The notes: a model not told the origin generated them from the sequence alone. A DNA stretch of 64,000 nucleotides from CAXSBR01 sp964252015 (GCA_964252015.1 CAXULW010000002.1:124001-188000); one strand, 5' to 3'. Shown: positions 7,845-16,206, counted from the first letter of the stretch. Numbers and translations are program-made.

Positions 7845-9008
7845 TCACCGGGACAGTTCCACCCACGTCCGTCGGGCGGCGGACTCCGTCATCGCGTCCA
7901 GAACCTCAGCTACCGCAACTGCATCTTCGATCGTTGGTCCGATGGGCTGGCCGCTCTCGATCGAGCGCAGAAAACCCCTGGCTTCAACCACCTTGAGATC
8001 GTCATAGCTCATGGCTATTCCGGCCCCGGGCTGGAACGCGCCGTAGTCGCCGTCGCCGGGACCGGCGTACACCGTGCGGGAAAACTGGTTCAGGTAGTCG
8101 GTCCCGCTGGCCACCTGCAGTTCGTTCATCCGCCGGAAGTCCCACCCGATCTTGCCGCGTGTCCCGTGGATCTCGAACCCGTAGTTGTTCTGGTCGGCGA
8201 CGCTGACGCGGCTGACTTCCAACACGACCCGGGCGTCGCCGGTGGTACGCAGCAGCGCGCTGAGGAAGTCCTCGTTCTCGACCGCCCCAGTTCGGCCGTC
8301 GCTGCCGACGCTGAAGTGGCTGACCGGCCCAGTGGGCACCGGTCGCCGCGCGATGAAGGTCGCGGTGTCAGCCACGAGGGTGGCGATGTCGCCCACCAGG
8401 AAGCGCGTCAAGTCGACGCCGTGGGACGCGAGGTCGCCGAGTGCCCCGTTGCCGCCCCGGGCCCGCTCGAAGCGCCACGACAGGGCGCCCTGGGGATGGG
8501 CGGCGTAGTCGCTGAACAGCCAGACGCGCGCGTTGGTCACACTCCCGATCTCCCCGGCCGCCAACAATTGCCGGGCCAGGGCGACCGCCGGCACCGCGCG
8601 ATAATTGAAACCGACCGTGCACTGCACCCCGGCGGCGCGGACGGCGTCCGCCACCGCGCGGGCATCGTCACCGGACAGGCCGACCGGCTTCTCGATCCAG
8701 AGGTGTTTGCCCGCCTGGGCCACGGCAATACCCATCTCCCGGTGCAGATGGTTCGGAGAGGTGACGCTGGCGGCAACGATCGCGGGGTCGGCCAGGACGT
8801 CGCGCCAGTCCGCGGTGCTGGCGGTGAAGCCGAATTGGTCCACCGCCGCCGCGGCCCGGTCTGCGACGGCCTCCGCGACCAGGGCGAGCCCGGGCCGGAA
8901 CGGCAGCTCGGGGAAATGCTGAACGACCCGGGTGTAGGCGCGCGCATGAACCTCGCCCATCCACCCGAATCCGATGACCGCGACACCGCGGACAGGTGGG
9001 GACGTCAC
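7845..9008 (-). CDS. Gfo/Idh/MocA family NAD(P)-dependent dehydrogenase (second of the transporter cluster)
   Basis: Rossmann start VAVIGFGWMGEVHARAY, the nicotinamide-side motif WIEKPVG with the conserved Lys at about 107, and the substrate-side block GALGDLASHGVDLTRFLVGD. Length 387 aa from GTG 9008. The longest open frame extends to 9164, but its first 50 residues are Ser/Arg-rich shadow of the ABC ATPase gene and were dropped. It lies 19 bp after the ATPase stop and is the last gene of the transporter operon. The family oxidises or reduces sugars and cyclitols; the exact substrate is unknown, but the context suggests the compound imported by the transporter. Confidence 0.9.
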   Translation of the reverse strand: MTSPPVRGVAVIGFGWMGEVHARAYTRVVQHFPELPFRPGLALVAEAVADRAAAAVDQFGFTASTADWRDVLADPAIVAASVTSPNHLHREMGIAVAQAGKHLWIEKPVGLSGDDARAVADAVRAAGVQCTVGFNYRAVPAVALARQLLAAGEIGSVTNARVWLFSDYAAHPQGALSWRFERARGGNGALGDLASHGVDLTRFLVGDIATLVADTATFIARRPVPTGPVSHFSVGSDGRTGAVENEDFLSALLRTTGDARVVLEVSRVSVADQNNYGFEIHGTRGKIGWDFRRMNELQVASGTDYLNQFSRTVYAGPGDGDYGAFQPGAGIAMSYDDLKVVEARGFLRSIESGQPIGPTIEDAVAVAEVLDAMTESAARRTWVELSR

Positions 9009-9027
9009 CGCGCGTTGCGGCGGGGTC

Positions 9028-9849
9028 TCAGCGCTCGAGCTCGTGGGACAGCTCCTCGAGCTCCGATCCGCCGGCCATCTCGGTCGTGAGCTCGTCGAGG
9101 GAGACGTCGGACCGCTTGCGGTCGAGCACGGTCTGACCGAGCTTGAGGATGATGAAGTGGTCACCGACCAGATAGGCGTGGTGCGGGTTGTGCGTGATGA
9201 ATACGACGCCGAGGCCGGCGTCGCGCGCCGCGGCGGTGTACTTCAGCACCACGCCTGACTGCTTGACCCCGAGAGCGGCCGTCGGCTCGTCGAGGATGAG
9301 GACGCGCGCACCGAAGTAGACCGCCCGGGCGATCGCCACACACTGCCGCTGACCACCGGAGAGCGTGCCGATCGGCTGGTTGATGTCCTTGACGACGATG
9401 CCCATCTTGCGCAGCTCGGCGTCAGCGATCTTTCGCATCTCGTTGATCTTGAGCGGCGCCATCGGGTACCCGCCCGCGCGGAGCTCGGAACCCAGGAAGA
9501 AGTTGCGCCACACCTCCATCAGGCCCACCACGGCCAGATCCTGGTAGACCGTGGCGATGCCGTGGTCCAGCGCCTCGCGGGGTGAGCCGAAATGGACGTC
9601 GGCACCGTCAATGCTCAGCGAACCCTCGGAGTGCGTGTGCAACCCGGACATGATTTTGATCAGGGTCGACTTCCCGGCGCCGTTGTCACCCAGGACGCAG
9701 GTGACCTCGCCGGCGTTGACCCGCAGATTGATCCCGCTCAGCGCCCGGATCGCGCCGTAGAACTTCCCCACCTCGGACATCTCGATCAGCGGTGTCCCGG
9801 CCGAGGGCAGATCTTCGTCGGCGTGCAGTACTACCAGCGTGTCTGTCAT
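9028..9849 (-). CDS. CUT2-type sugar ABC transporter, ATP-binding protein (single domain)
   Basis: Walker A GDNGAGKSTL, signature LSGGQRQ and Walker B VLILDEPTAALG followed by KQSGVV, a combination seen in FrcA/RbsA-type ATPases. At 273 aa it holds one nucleotide-binding domain, whereas RbsA-type proteins have two in tandem; this fits the FrcA class, which would act as a homodimer. It starts 9 bp after the permease stop and precedes a Gfo/Idh dehydrogenase, all on the minus strand. It should sit on the inner face of the membrane and power uptake of a sugar or cyclitol. Confidence 0.93.
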   Translation of the reverse strand: MTDTLVVLHADEDLPSAGTPLIEMSEVGKFYGAIRALSGINLRVNAGEVTCVLGDNGAGKSTLIKIMSGLHTHSEGSLSIDGADVHFGSPREALDHGIATVYQDLAVVGLMEVWRNFFLGSELRAGGYPMAPLKINEMRKIADAELRKMGIVVKDINQPIGTLSGGQRQCVAIARAVYFGARVLILDEPTAALGVKQSGVVLKYTAAARDAGLGVVFITHNPHHAYLVGDHFIILKLGQTVLDRKRSDVSLDELTTEMAGGSELEELSHELER

Positions 9850-9858
9850 GTCGTTACC

Positions 9859-10923
9859 TCAGCTTCGTCGGGTCGTGGCGAGCGTGCGGACGTACAGGTT
9901 GACCATCACCGCGAGCAGGAGCATCACACCGAGGAACGCCTTGAACCAGTTGGGGTCCCAGCCGGCGAAGACGATGCCTTGTTCGGTCATGCCGAAGATG
10001 AACGCGCCGATCGCGACGCCTACCGCCGAGCCGTAACCACCGGTCAGCAGCGTGCCACCGACGACGGCGGCGATGATGTAGATGAATTCGTTGCCCACGC
10101 CGGAGCCGGCCTGGATCGTGCCGTTGGAGCTGTACAGAACGTTCTGGCCGTAGAACCAGGCCATCAGCCCGACCCCCATGAACAGACCGATCTTGACCTT
10201 GTCGACCGGCACACCGACTGCCCGGGCACTGGCGGCATTGCCACCGACGGCCAGGATCCAGTTGCCCAATCGGGTCCGGGTCAGGATCCAGGCGCCGACG
10301 GCCGTGAACAGCAACCACCAGACGATCAGGATGCTGAACGAGGTGCTGCCGATCTTGAAGGTGGACGCGAAGACGGCGTGCATGGTGTCGTAACCCTTGA
10401 TATCCGAGGTGTCTTGGGTCGACACCGATCCGGTGACCAACTTGGTCACACCCAGGTTGACCCCCTGCAAGCCGAAGAAGGTACCCAGGGTGACCAGGAA
10501 GCTGGGAATGCCGGTCTTCACGACGAGGTATCCGTTGATGAATCCGATGGCGAGCATGAGCACCAGGGACAGCAGGGTGGCCACCCACATGTCCAGGTTG
10601 TACTGGTAGGCCAGCATGTCCGCGGCCAGGCCGGCTGCGAACGCGCCGACACCGGCCGACAGGTCGAACTCGCCGCCCACCATCAGCAGGCCCACCGCAA
10701 CGGCGACGATGCCGACGATCGCACTCTGCGACAGCACCAGGGACAGCGCGTTGATCGAACGGAACGACGATGACACGGCGAAGAAGAAAACGTAGATGAC
10801 GACCGCGGCCACGATGGCGCCCAACTCGGGACGGGCCAGCAGACGGGGAAACAAGGAAGGCGTGGCCCGATTCGGCGTGTCAGCCGAATGGGATCTGGAC
10901 GGGGTTTGCACCGTCTGGGTCAT
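9859..10923 (-). CDS. CUT2-type sugar ABC transporter, permease
   Basis: RbsC/FrcC-like membrane protein of 354 aa. Many hydrophobic segments are visible (for example GAIVAAVVIYVFFFAVSSSF, IVGIVAVAVGLLMVGG). The family motif GGEFDLSAG and the inner loop GGNAASARAVGVPVDKVK, which contacts the ATPase, are intact. It follows the binding-protein gene by 72 bp and precedes the ATPase by 9 bp. It forms the channel, probably as a homodimer because no second permease gene is present. Confidence 0.94.
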   Translation of the reverse strand: MTQTVQTPSRSHSADTPNRATPSLFPRLLARPELGAIVAAVVIYVFFFAVSSSFRSINALSLVLSQSAIVGIVAVAVGLLMVGGEFDLSAGVGAFAAGLAADMLAYQYNLDMWVATLLSLVLMLAIGFINGYLVVKTGIPSFLVTLGTFFGLQGVNLGVTKLVTGSVSTQDTSDIKGYDTMHAVFASTFKIGSTSFSILIVWWLLFTAVGAWILTRTRLGNWILAVGGNAASARAVGVPVDKVKIGLFMGVGLMAWFYGQNVLYSSNGTIQAGSGVGNEFIYIIAAVVGGTLLTGGYGSAVGVAIGAFIFGMTEQGIVFAGWDPNWFKAFLGVMLLLAVMVNLYVRTLATTRRS

Positions 10924-10995
10924 GAGTTCTCCGATCGAGGGTGGAACTGCCGCCGGGAGGCAACGTGTCGCGGCCTCCCGGCGGGCAGCGCGGGA

Positions 10996-12021
10996 TCAGC
11001 GGGTGTTCTTTACCGCGTACGGGAGGATCTTGTCGATATTCGTCTGGTCGACGATGGCCGGACCCGTGAGCACCGCCTTACCACCACCGAGCACGTTGCC
11101 GTTGGTCAGGTACAGCCACAGCGAGTCCACCGCTTCGTAACCCTGCAGGTACGGCTGCTGGTCGACCGAGAACTCGAGCGAGCCGCTCTGGATGTCCTTG
11201 GCCGCGGCCGCGTTCAGGTCGAAGGTGACGACCTTGGCCTTGCTGCCCGCGGCCGCCACGGCGGCAATCGCGTCCAGCGCCACCGGGGCGCCGAGGGTGA
11301 CGATGTAGTCGATGTTCTTGTCCTGAGCGAGCTTGGCCTGCAGTGTGGTCTTGACGGAGTTGTCATCGGCCCCGTTTACCTGGAGGTTCTGAGTTGCGGG
11401 CGCCTGCGCCTTTACCCCGGCGCACCGGGCCTCCAGCGCGACCGAACCAGCCGCCTGGATGACACACAGCGGGTCCTTGCCACCCTCCTTGGTGATTCGC
11501 GCCCCGACCGTGTTGCCGGCCAGCGTCTCGTCGGAGCCGAAGTACTCCATCGCGCCGACCGATTGGTACTGGCTGATCCCGGAGTTGAACGCGACGACCG
11601 GAATCTTGGCCGATGTAGCCGCGGCCACGGCCGACTTGAGTGCGTTCGGGGTGGCCAGGGTGGTGGCGATACCGTCGACTTTGCTGTCGACCGCGTTCTG
11701 GATCAAGGCCGCCTGCTTCGTGGCGTCCGGGTCGTTCGAGTACTTGAGGTTGATGTTGTCTTTCCTGGCCGCCGCTTGGGCACCGGCGCGGATCTTGTCC
11801 CAGAAGGTGTCGCCCGGGGTCTCGTGCGTGATCATCGCGATGGTGTAACGCGGGGTGTTGGCGACCTGTCCCGAGCCGGCCTGGGCGGCCTGCCGGGCCG
11901 CGGATTCGGACTTGTGCTGCGCCCTCAGGCCACCGGTGCTGCTGCAGCCGGTGAGCATGAGTGCCGCACCGGAGACGACGGCCACCAGCGCCGTTGCTCG
12001 GCGTGATCGGCTCCAAACCAT
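10996..12021 (-). CDS. Periplasmic-type sugar-binding lipoprotein of the ABC transporter
   Basis: Signal peptide with lipobox LMLTGCSS (lipidated Cys near residue 25), then a type I periplasmic-binding fold starting at YTIAMITHETPGDTFWDKIR, characteristic of ribose/xylose/inositol-type binding proteins. ATG 12021 (MVWSRSRR) is chosen because GAAAGG lies about 8 nt upstream; a longer start at 12072 is possible but lacks support. Mature length about 317 aa. It has its own promoter at 12250-12278 and a roughly 220-nt leader. First gene of the order binding protein, permease, ATPase, dehydrogenase. Confidence 0.93.
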   Translation of the reverse strand: MVWSRSRRATALVAVVSGAALMLTGCSSTGGLRAQHKSESAARQAAQAGSGQVANTPRYTIAMITHETPGDTFWDKIRAGAQAAARKDNINLKYSNDPDATKQAALIQNAVDSKVDGIATTLATPNALKSAVAAATSAKIPVVAFNSGISQYQSVGAMEYFGSDETLAGNTVGARITKEGGKDPLCVIQAAGSVALEARCAGVKAQAPATQNLQVNGADDNSVKTTLQAKLAQDKNIDYIVTLGAPVALDAIAAVAAAGSKAKVVTFDLNAAAAKDIQSGSLEFSVDQQPYLQGYEAVDSLWLYLTNGNVLGGGKAVLTGPAIVDQTNIDKILPYAVKNTR

Positions 12022-12071
12022 GGGTACGACCTTTCGTTGAGTCGTTCGGTGCAACCGAGCGAATGGGGGCA

Positions 12072-12189
12072 TGAGATCGACGGATCTCAGGGTTCGAGCC
12101 GACCGTGACGACGTGCGCCGTCGCGATCTTGGACGAACGGTGCAGGTGAGGAGTCACGCGGAGTTCAGCCATGGGCGTTCCACGGCTGA
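12072..12189 (-). promoter_or_regulatory. Hairpins in the long leader of the binding-protein gene
   Basis: The leader between the predicted promoter and the start at 12021 holds two good inverted repeats: TCAGCCATGG (12165-12174) against CCACGGCTGA (12180-12189), 9 of 10 pairs with a 5-nt loop, and TGAGATC (12072-12078) against GATCTCA (12083-12089), 7 of 7 with a 4-nt loop. A further imperfect stem overlaps the ribosome-binding region near 12040-12060. No known riboswitch class was recognised. The rest of the 327-bp gap holds no convincing gene. Confidence 0.45.
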
Positions 12190-12249
12190 GCACGAGGCCC
12201 CGGTTACCGCCGGGTTAACGTTCCGTTGCCAACCCAGGCGGTGATCGAA

Positions 12250-12295
12250 AGTATGCGAGCCCCGAATGCCCCTGTCAAGAGTTTGTCCTAACAAT
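12250..12295 (-). promoter_or_regulatory. Promoter and upstream operator-like site of the transporter operon
   Basis: Read on the minus strand, TTGACA (12278-12273) and CATACT (12255-12250) are separated by exactly 17 bp, a near-consensus housekeeping promoter. Directly upstream of the -35 box lies TTGTTAGGACAA (12294-12283), an inverted repeat TTGT-N4-ACAA. The same arrangement, TGTT-N3-ACAAA-N2-CTTGACA, occurs upstream of iolC at 25346-25368. Probably a shared regulator site, most simply for the GntR protein at 25382. Confidence 0.65.
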
Positions 12296-12348
12296 CGTGC
12301 CGACAACGCGCTTGAACCGGCGAGAACTCGACTCCGCCCTGTACTGGA

Positions 12349-13347
12349 CTACCCGACTGTGGGTTCCGCGTGCGCCTCGCGCAACGTGGCTGCGGCCGAG
12401 CGCAGACCCTCCAGCTGAGCCAGTTCCTGGTCCTCGTGCTCGATGTTGACCGCCATGTCCGGGTCGACTGCGGCCAGCGCAACCAGAAATCGCCGCCACC
12501 ACGCCACATCGTGGCCTCGGCCGACGGCGACGAAGTCCCAGGAGGACTGTTCGGGCCACCGGCTGAGGGTGTATCGACCGCCGAGGCCTACCGCGCCGTC
12601 GTCTTCGGGCCGGACACGACCGAAGCGGTCGTCCAGGACGCCGTTGATTCGCGCGGCCGGATTGATCCGGGTGTCTTTGGCCGCGGCGTTGTAGACGAGT
12701 TCGCCGAGGCTGGCCACCGCCTCGATGGGCTCGATGCCCTGCCAGAACAGGTGACTCGGGTCCATTTCGGCTCCGACGTGGGTCGCACCGATCTCGGTGG
12801 CGAGTCGTTGCATCGTCGCCGGGTTGTACACAATGTTGTGCGGGTGCATCTCGATGCAGACCTTGACATCGGCGTCTGCGGCCAGATTCTGCACTTTGCG
12901 CCAGAAAGGAATGGCCACCTCATTCCACTGGTAGTCCTGTACGTCGAGGTAGGCGCTGTGCCACGGCAGCACGTTCCACACCGGGGCGGTGCCAGTGGGT
13001 GAACCGGCCGGGGTGCCCGACATCGTCACTACCCGGCGCACCCCGAGCAAACCTGCGATCTCGATCGAGTCGACGATGTCCTGCGCTTGCTGCTCACCCA
13101 CGATCGGATCAAGCGGGTTGCCGTTACAGTTCAGCGCGGTCAGGGTGATCCCCGCCTGCGCAAACAGCCCGAGGTAGTCATCCCGGGCCGTCGCACTGGC
13201 CCGAAGCGCGGCCATGGGCAGGTGTACCGCAGGCAGGAATCCGCCCGAATTGATCTCGGCGCTGTCCAGGCCGAGATCGGCGATGACGGCCAGCGCCTCA
13301 GTGAGGGACTTGTCGTGCAGGCAGGCGGTATAGACGCCTAGTTTCAT
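12349..13347 (-). CDS. Sugar phosphate isomerase/epimerase family TIM-barrel protein
   Basis: Xylose-isomerase-like TIM barrel (AP endonuclease family 2 fold), 332 aa from ATG 13347 (MKLGVYTACLHDKSL). Visible family features are GLDSAEINSGGF after the first strand, CIEMHPHNIVYNPAT and HVGAEMDPSHLFWQGI, which carry the metal-binding Glu, His and Asp residues of this fold. It lies 37 bp after the stop of the dehydrogenase at 13385 and is probably cotranscribed with it. Such dehydrogenase-isomerase pairs act on inositols or rare sugars; the reaction is not determinable here. Confidence 0.88.
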   Translation of the reverse strand: MKLGVYTACLHDKSLTEALAVIADLGLDSAEINSGGFLPAVHLPMAALRASATARDDYLGLFAQAGITLTALNCNGNPLDPIVGEQQAQDIVDSIEIAGLLGVRRVVTMSGTPAGSPTGTAPVWNVLPWHSAYLDVQDYQWNEVAIPFWRKVQNLAADADVKVCIEMHPHNIVYNPATMQRLATEIGATHVGAEMDPSHLFWQGIEPIEAVASLGELVYNAAAKDTRINPAARINGVLDDRFGRVRPEDDGAVGLGGRYTLSRWPEQSSWDFVAVGRGHDVAWWRRFLVALAAVDPDMAVNIEHEDQELAQLEGLRSAAATLREAHAEPTVG

Positions 13348-13384
13348 GAGCGATCCGTTCTGGGGTCGGGGTGAGGGGCAGGGC

Positions 13385-14593
13385 TCAGGTGCGGGAGGAA
13401 AGGGCTGGCGATCGGTCCCCAACCGTGACCTCGGCGCCGTTGTGTTCGCAGGACTCGACCACGGCGCGGAGAACCTCCAGGTTGTGGCGCCCATGTTCGA
13501 ACGGCGGGCACGGCGGCAGCCCGTCGAGGCCGCAGATCTGGTTGAGGAACGCCCGGGCCTGGTAGACGAACAGGTCGTTCTGGCCGTAGCCGACGCCGGG
13601 AAAATCCATGGCCAAACCCCCGGTCAGATAGGGGTGATCCGGGCCGACCAACACCCGCCGTTCCCCCGCCGACGCACCCGTGAGCGCTCTGTCCACGTAC
13701 CCGAACTCACCCGCTCGGCTCAGGTCGAACCCGGCCGCGGCCCGCTCGCCGAACAGGTCGAAGCCGAGGGCGTTCGGTCGGCCAGGAGCCGACCGAGAGG
13801 CGGACATGGTGCCGATCGCGCCGGAGGCGAAACGAACGGAGAAAGACACCAGGTCCTCATTCTCGACCGGTGCACGCCGCTCGCTCAGTTGCGCCGCGGC
13901 GTGCCCGACCGCGATGGAGGCCGGCCAGGCGCGTTCCTTGATGTACGTTCCCATTACGGCGCCCCGCACGGAGGAAACCGGTCCACACAGGAACTCTCCG
14001 GTGTCGACGAGGTGGCTGCCGATGTCGGCCAGCGCGCCGGAACCGGATGGCCCCTGGTAGCGCCAGCTCATCGGGCCGGCCGGATCGCACGCGTAGTCGC
14101 ACAGATAACGACCGTCGAAGTGGATCAGGGCCCCCATCGCACCGGAGCCGGCCAGCTCGGCCACGGCGGCGATGGCCGGCGACCGCCGGAACGTGAACCC
14201 CACGACCGCCAGCTGATCAGTCGCCCGGGCGGCGTCGACCATCGACTGGGCATCGTCGACCGTTGGCGCCAGTGGCTTCTCGCACAGCACGTGCTTGCCT
14301 GCCGTCAGCAGACCTTCGACCACCTCACGATGGAGATGGTTGGCCACAACCACGCTGACCGCATGGATGTCTGGCGCGTCGGCAACGGCCCGCCAGTTCG
14401 TCTCGGCGCGGGCGTAGCCGAACCGCCGCGCGGTATCAACCGCAAATGGTTCATGCGCGTCGCAGACGGCAACCAGACGAATCGCTGGCAGGCCGGGTCC
14501 GTAAAGACCGGTCGCGGCACGGTAGGCCGCCGCGTGCGCACGTCCGGCCATTCCGGCCCCGATAACCGCAACGCCGATCGTCGACTCAGACAT
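13385..14593 (-). CDS. Gfo/Idh/MocA family NAD(P)-dependent dehydrogenase (first of the transporter cluster)
   Basis: 402 aa with a Rossmann start VAVIGAGMAGRAHAAAY, CEKPLAP with the catalytic-type Lys at 106, and SGALADIGSHLVDTGEFLCG on the substrate side. It is the first gene downstream of the divergent LacI promoter region. GAGGATGG ahead of ATG 14593 is a good ribosome binding site. The enzyme resembles the other dehydrogenase at 7845 in layout, but the two are clearly different sequences. Likely acts on a cyclitol or sugar with the adjacent isomerase. Confidence 0.9.
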   Translation of the reverse strand: MSESTIGVAVIGAGMAGRAHAAAYRAATGLYGPGLPAIRLVAVCDAHEPFAVDTARRFGYARAETNWRAVADAPDIHAVSVVVANHLHREVVEGLLTAGKHVLCEKPLAPTVDDAQSMVDAARATDQLAVVGFTFRRSPAIAAVAELAGSGAMGALIHFDGRYLCDYACDPAGPMSWRYQGPSGSGALADIGSHLVDTGEFLCGPVSSVRGAVMGTYIKERAWPASIAVGHAAAQLSERRAPVENEDLVSFSVRFASGAIGTMSASRSAPGRPNALGFDLFGERAAAGFDLSRAGEFGYVDRALTGASAGERRVLVGPDHPYLTGGLAMDFPGVGYGQNDLFVYQARAFLNQICGLDGLPPCPPFEHGRHNLEVLRAVVESCEHNGAEVTVGDRSPALSSRT

Positions 14594-14662
14594 AGGGAAC
14601 CATCCTCAGTAATCAATACCGGACCAGCGTGACGCGGAATTGCGCAACAACCGGGAAATCTA

Positions 14663-14676
14663 TTAGACCGGTCTAA
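14663..14676. promoter_or_regulatory. LacI-type operator palindrome
   Basis: TTAGACCGGTCTAA is a perfect 14-bp palindrome with central CG, the form expected for LacI-family operators. It lies between the divergent LacI gene and dehydrogenase gene. On the minus strand it falls just downstream of the predicted -10 box, where a bound repressor would block initiation. Confidence 0.75.
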
Positions 14677-14690
14677 ACGAAGAGACGCCT

Positions 14691-14719
14691 ATCGTGTAAC
14701 GTGTGCGGCTGGCTGTCAA
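14691..14719 (-). promoter_or_regulatory. Predicted promoter for the dehydrogenase-isomerase genes
   Basis: On the minus strand, TTGACA (14719-14714) is followed after 17 bp by CACGAT (14696-14691). The -35 box is perfect; the -10 box is weak. The predicted start point would be near 14684, so the palindrome at 14663-14676 covers about +8 to +21. Confidence 0.5.
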
Positions 14720-14735
14720 TACCATGGAGGTGGCC

Positions 14736-15824
14736 ATGCCGGATGATCGGTCATCACCGAGACCGGCGGCCGGGCGCAGCCGGCCGCCGACGATGAAGGA
14801 CGTCGCTGACCACGCCGGCGTGTCGAAGGCGCTCGTTTCGATGATCTTCCGCGACGCCCCCGGCCCGAGCGCACACACGCGCGATCGCGTTCTCGCCGCC
14901 GCCGAGTCCATCGGCTACCGCCGTAACCGCACGGCCAGCGTCCTGGCCCGACGGCGGACCAAGCACCTTGGTCTGACCATGATCGTGCGAAACACCTTCC
15001 ACGCCGAACTGGTAGAAAATGCTCAGGCCGCGGCGGACGAACTCGGCTACGAGATCGTACTGAGCGCGGTGAGTCGGACCCACGACGAGCGTCGAGCGGT
15101 CGAGACCCTGCTCGAGTACCGCTGCGAAGCCTTGGTGCTGCTCGGATCGGAGTTGGCTCCCAGCGAGCTGGTCCGGCTGGCGGAGATCGTTCCGTTGGTG
15201 GTGGTCGGTCGTCGACTGCGCCCGGGGGTCGCCGACGTCATCCGGACCTCGGAGCGCGACGGCATGCGTCAGGTCGTCGACCACCTGATCGAACTAGGTC
15301 ACCGGACCATCGCGCACGTGGACGGTGGGCCGGGCCGCATCTCCGCCGATCGCCGGCGCGGTTACGAGGCGGCGATGCGTGCGCGTGGCCTGCACGAGCA
15401 GATCCGGGTCGTGCCGGGCGGTGACACCGAAGCGGGCGGAGCCGCAGCTGCCGGGTCGTTCGCCGGGCGAGAGGTGGGCTCCAGCGCGATCACTACCTTC
15501 AATGACCACTGTGCGGCCGGCGTCGTGGACCGGCTGGTCCGCGCCGGCGTGGACGTGCCGGGGGCGGTGTCGGTGGTCGGGTACGACAACAGCGCCGTAT
15601 CCCAGCTGGCCCGCCTTGACCTGACCACGGTGAGCCAGGAACCGGCGCGGCAGGCTCAGCTGGCCGTTCAGGCCGCCGTCGACCGATTGGACGCTGGGCG
15701 CACGGAGACCCATGAGGTCGTCCTCAACCCCAGCCTCGTCGTACGCAGCTCTACCGGTCCGATGCTGCCCGGCGCTGGTCGCCCGAACACCGTTGCGGGA
15801 CGGGGGCTCAGAGCTCGCCGGTGA
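14736..15824 (+). CDS. LacI-family transcriptional regulator
   Basis: N-terminal LacI helix-turn-helix (MKDVADHAGVSKALVSMIF, with hinge-helix region RRNRTASVLARRRT), then a periplasmic-binding-like effector domain ending in VVGYDNSAVSQLARLDLTTV. ATG 14736 is preferred over ATG 14724 and GTG 14703 because GGAGG at 14726-14730 lies 5 nt upstream. It is divergent from the dehydrogenase-isomerase genes and probably represses them and itself through the palindrome at 14663. Its 3' end overlaps the convergent tautomerase gene by 17 bp. Confidence 0.92.
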   Translation: MPDDRSSPRPAAGRSRPPTMKDVADHAGVSKALVSMIFRDAPGPSAHTRDRVLAAAESIGYRRNRTASVLARRRTKHLGLTMIVRNTFHAELVENAQAAADELGYEIVLSAVSRTHDERRAVETLLEYRCEALVLLGSELAPSELVRLAEIVPLVVVGRRLRPGVADVIRTSERDGMRQVVDHLIELGHRTIAHVDGGPGRISADRRRGYEAAMRARGLHEQIRVVPGGDTEAGGAAAAGSFAGREVGSSAITTFNDHCAAGVVDRLVRAGVDVPGAVSVVGYDNSAVSQLARLDLTTVSQEPARQAQLAVQAAVDRLDAGRTETHEVVLNPSLVVRSSTGPMLPGAGRPNTVAGRGLRARR

Positions 15825-16200
15825 GGAACTGGGCCCGGCCGTACCCGAACGACCAGTCCGCGTCGGTGTTCTCGGTGAACGACACCATGAGGTCCGTGGG
15901 CGCGAGTCCGCAGCGTTGTTCCAGTTGGCGGGCCACGTCGGCGTAGAACGCCTGTTTCTGCTCGCGCGGGCGGGGTCGCGACGTGACCTGGAGAATGACG
16001 ACGTCGGCGGTGCGCTCGAAACCCAGACCGGTGTCCTGTACGCACAGATGCGCGGCGTCGTGCTGTTGCAGTATCTGATACCGATCACGTTGGGGAACGC
16101 CGAAGGACGACACGACCACATCGTGGACGGCGTCCTGCAGTTCACGCAGCTGTAGTACGGAGCGTTGATCGGAAATGACGTCGATGCGAACCAGGGGCAT
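15808..16200 (-). CDS. Tautomerase family protein
   Basis: 130 aa. The N-terminus MPLVRIDVI places Pro as residue 1 after Met removal, the catalytic base of the 4-oxalocrotonate tautomerase superfamily. It is the longer tautomerase form with GVPQRDRYQIL and SFTENTDADWSFGYGRAQF near the C-terminus. It starts 6 bp after the iolH-like stop and is the last gene of the inositol operon. A keto-enol isomerisation step in the pathway is an attractive but untested role. Confidence 0.87.
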   Translation of the reverse strand: MPLVRIDVISDQRSVLQLRELQDAVHDVVVSSFGVPQRDRYQILQQHDAAHLCVQDTGLGFERTADVVILQVTSRPRPREQKQAFYADVARQLEQRCGLAPTDLMVSFTENTDADWSFGYGRAQFLTGEL

Positions 16201-16206
16201 ACCCGT

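Noticed and set aside
12083..12105. TTCGAGCC-containing stretch that looks like a tRNA T-loop
   Set aside because: No matching acceptor, anticodon or D arms could be folded around it; it belongs to the leader of the binding-protein gene.
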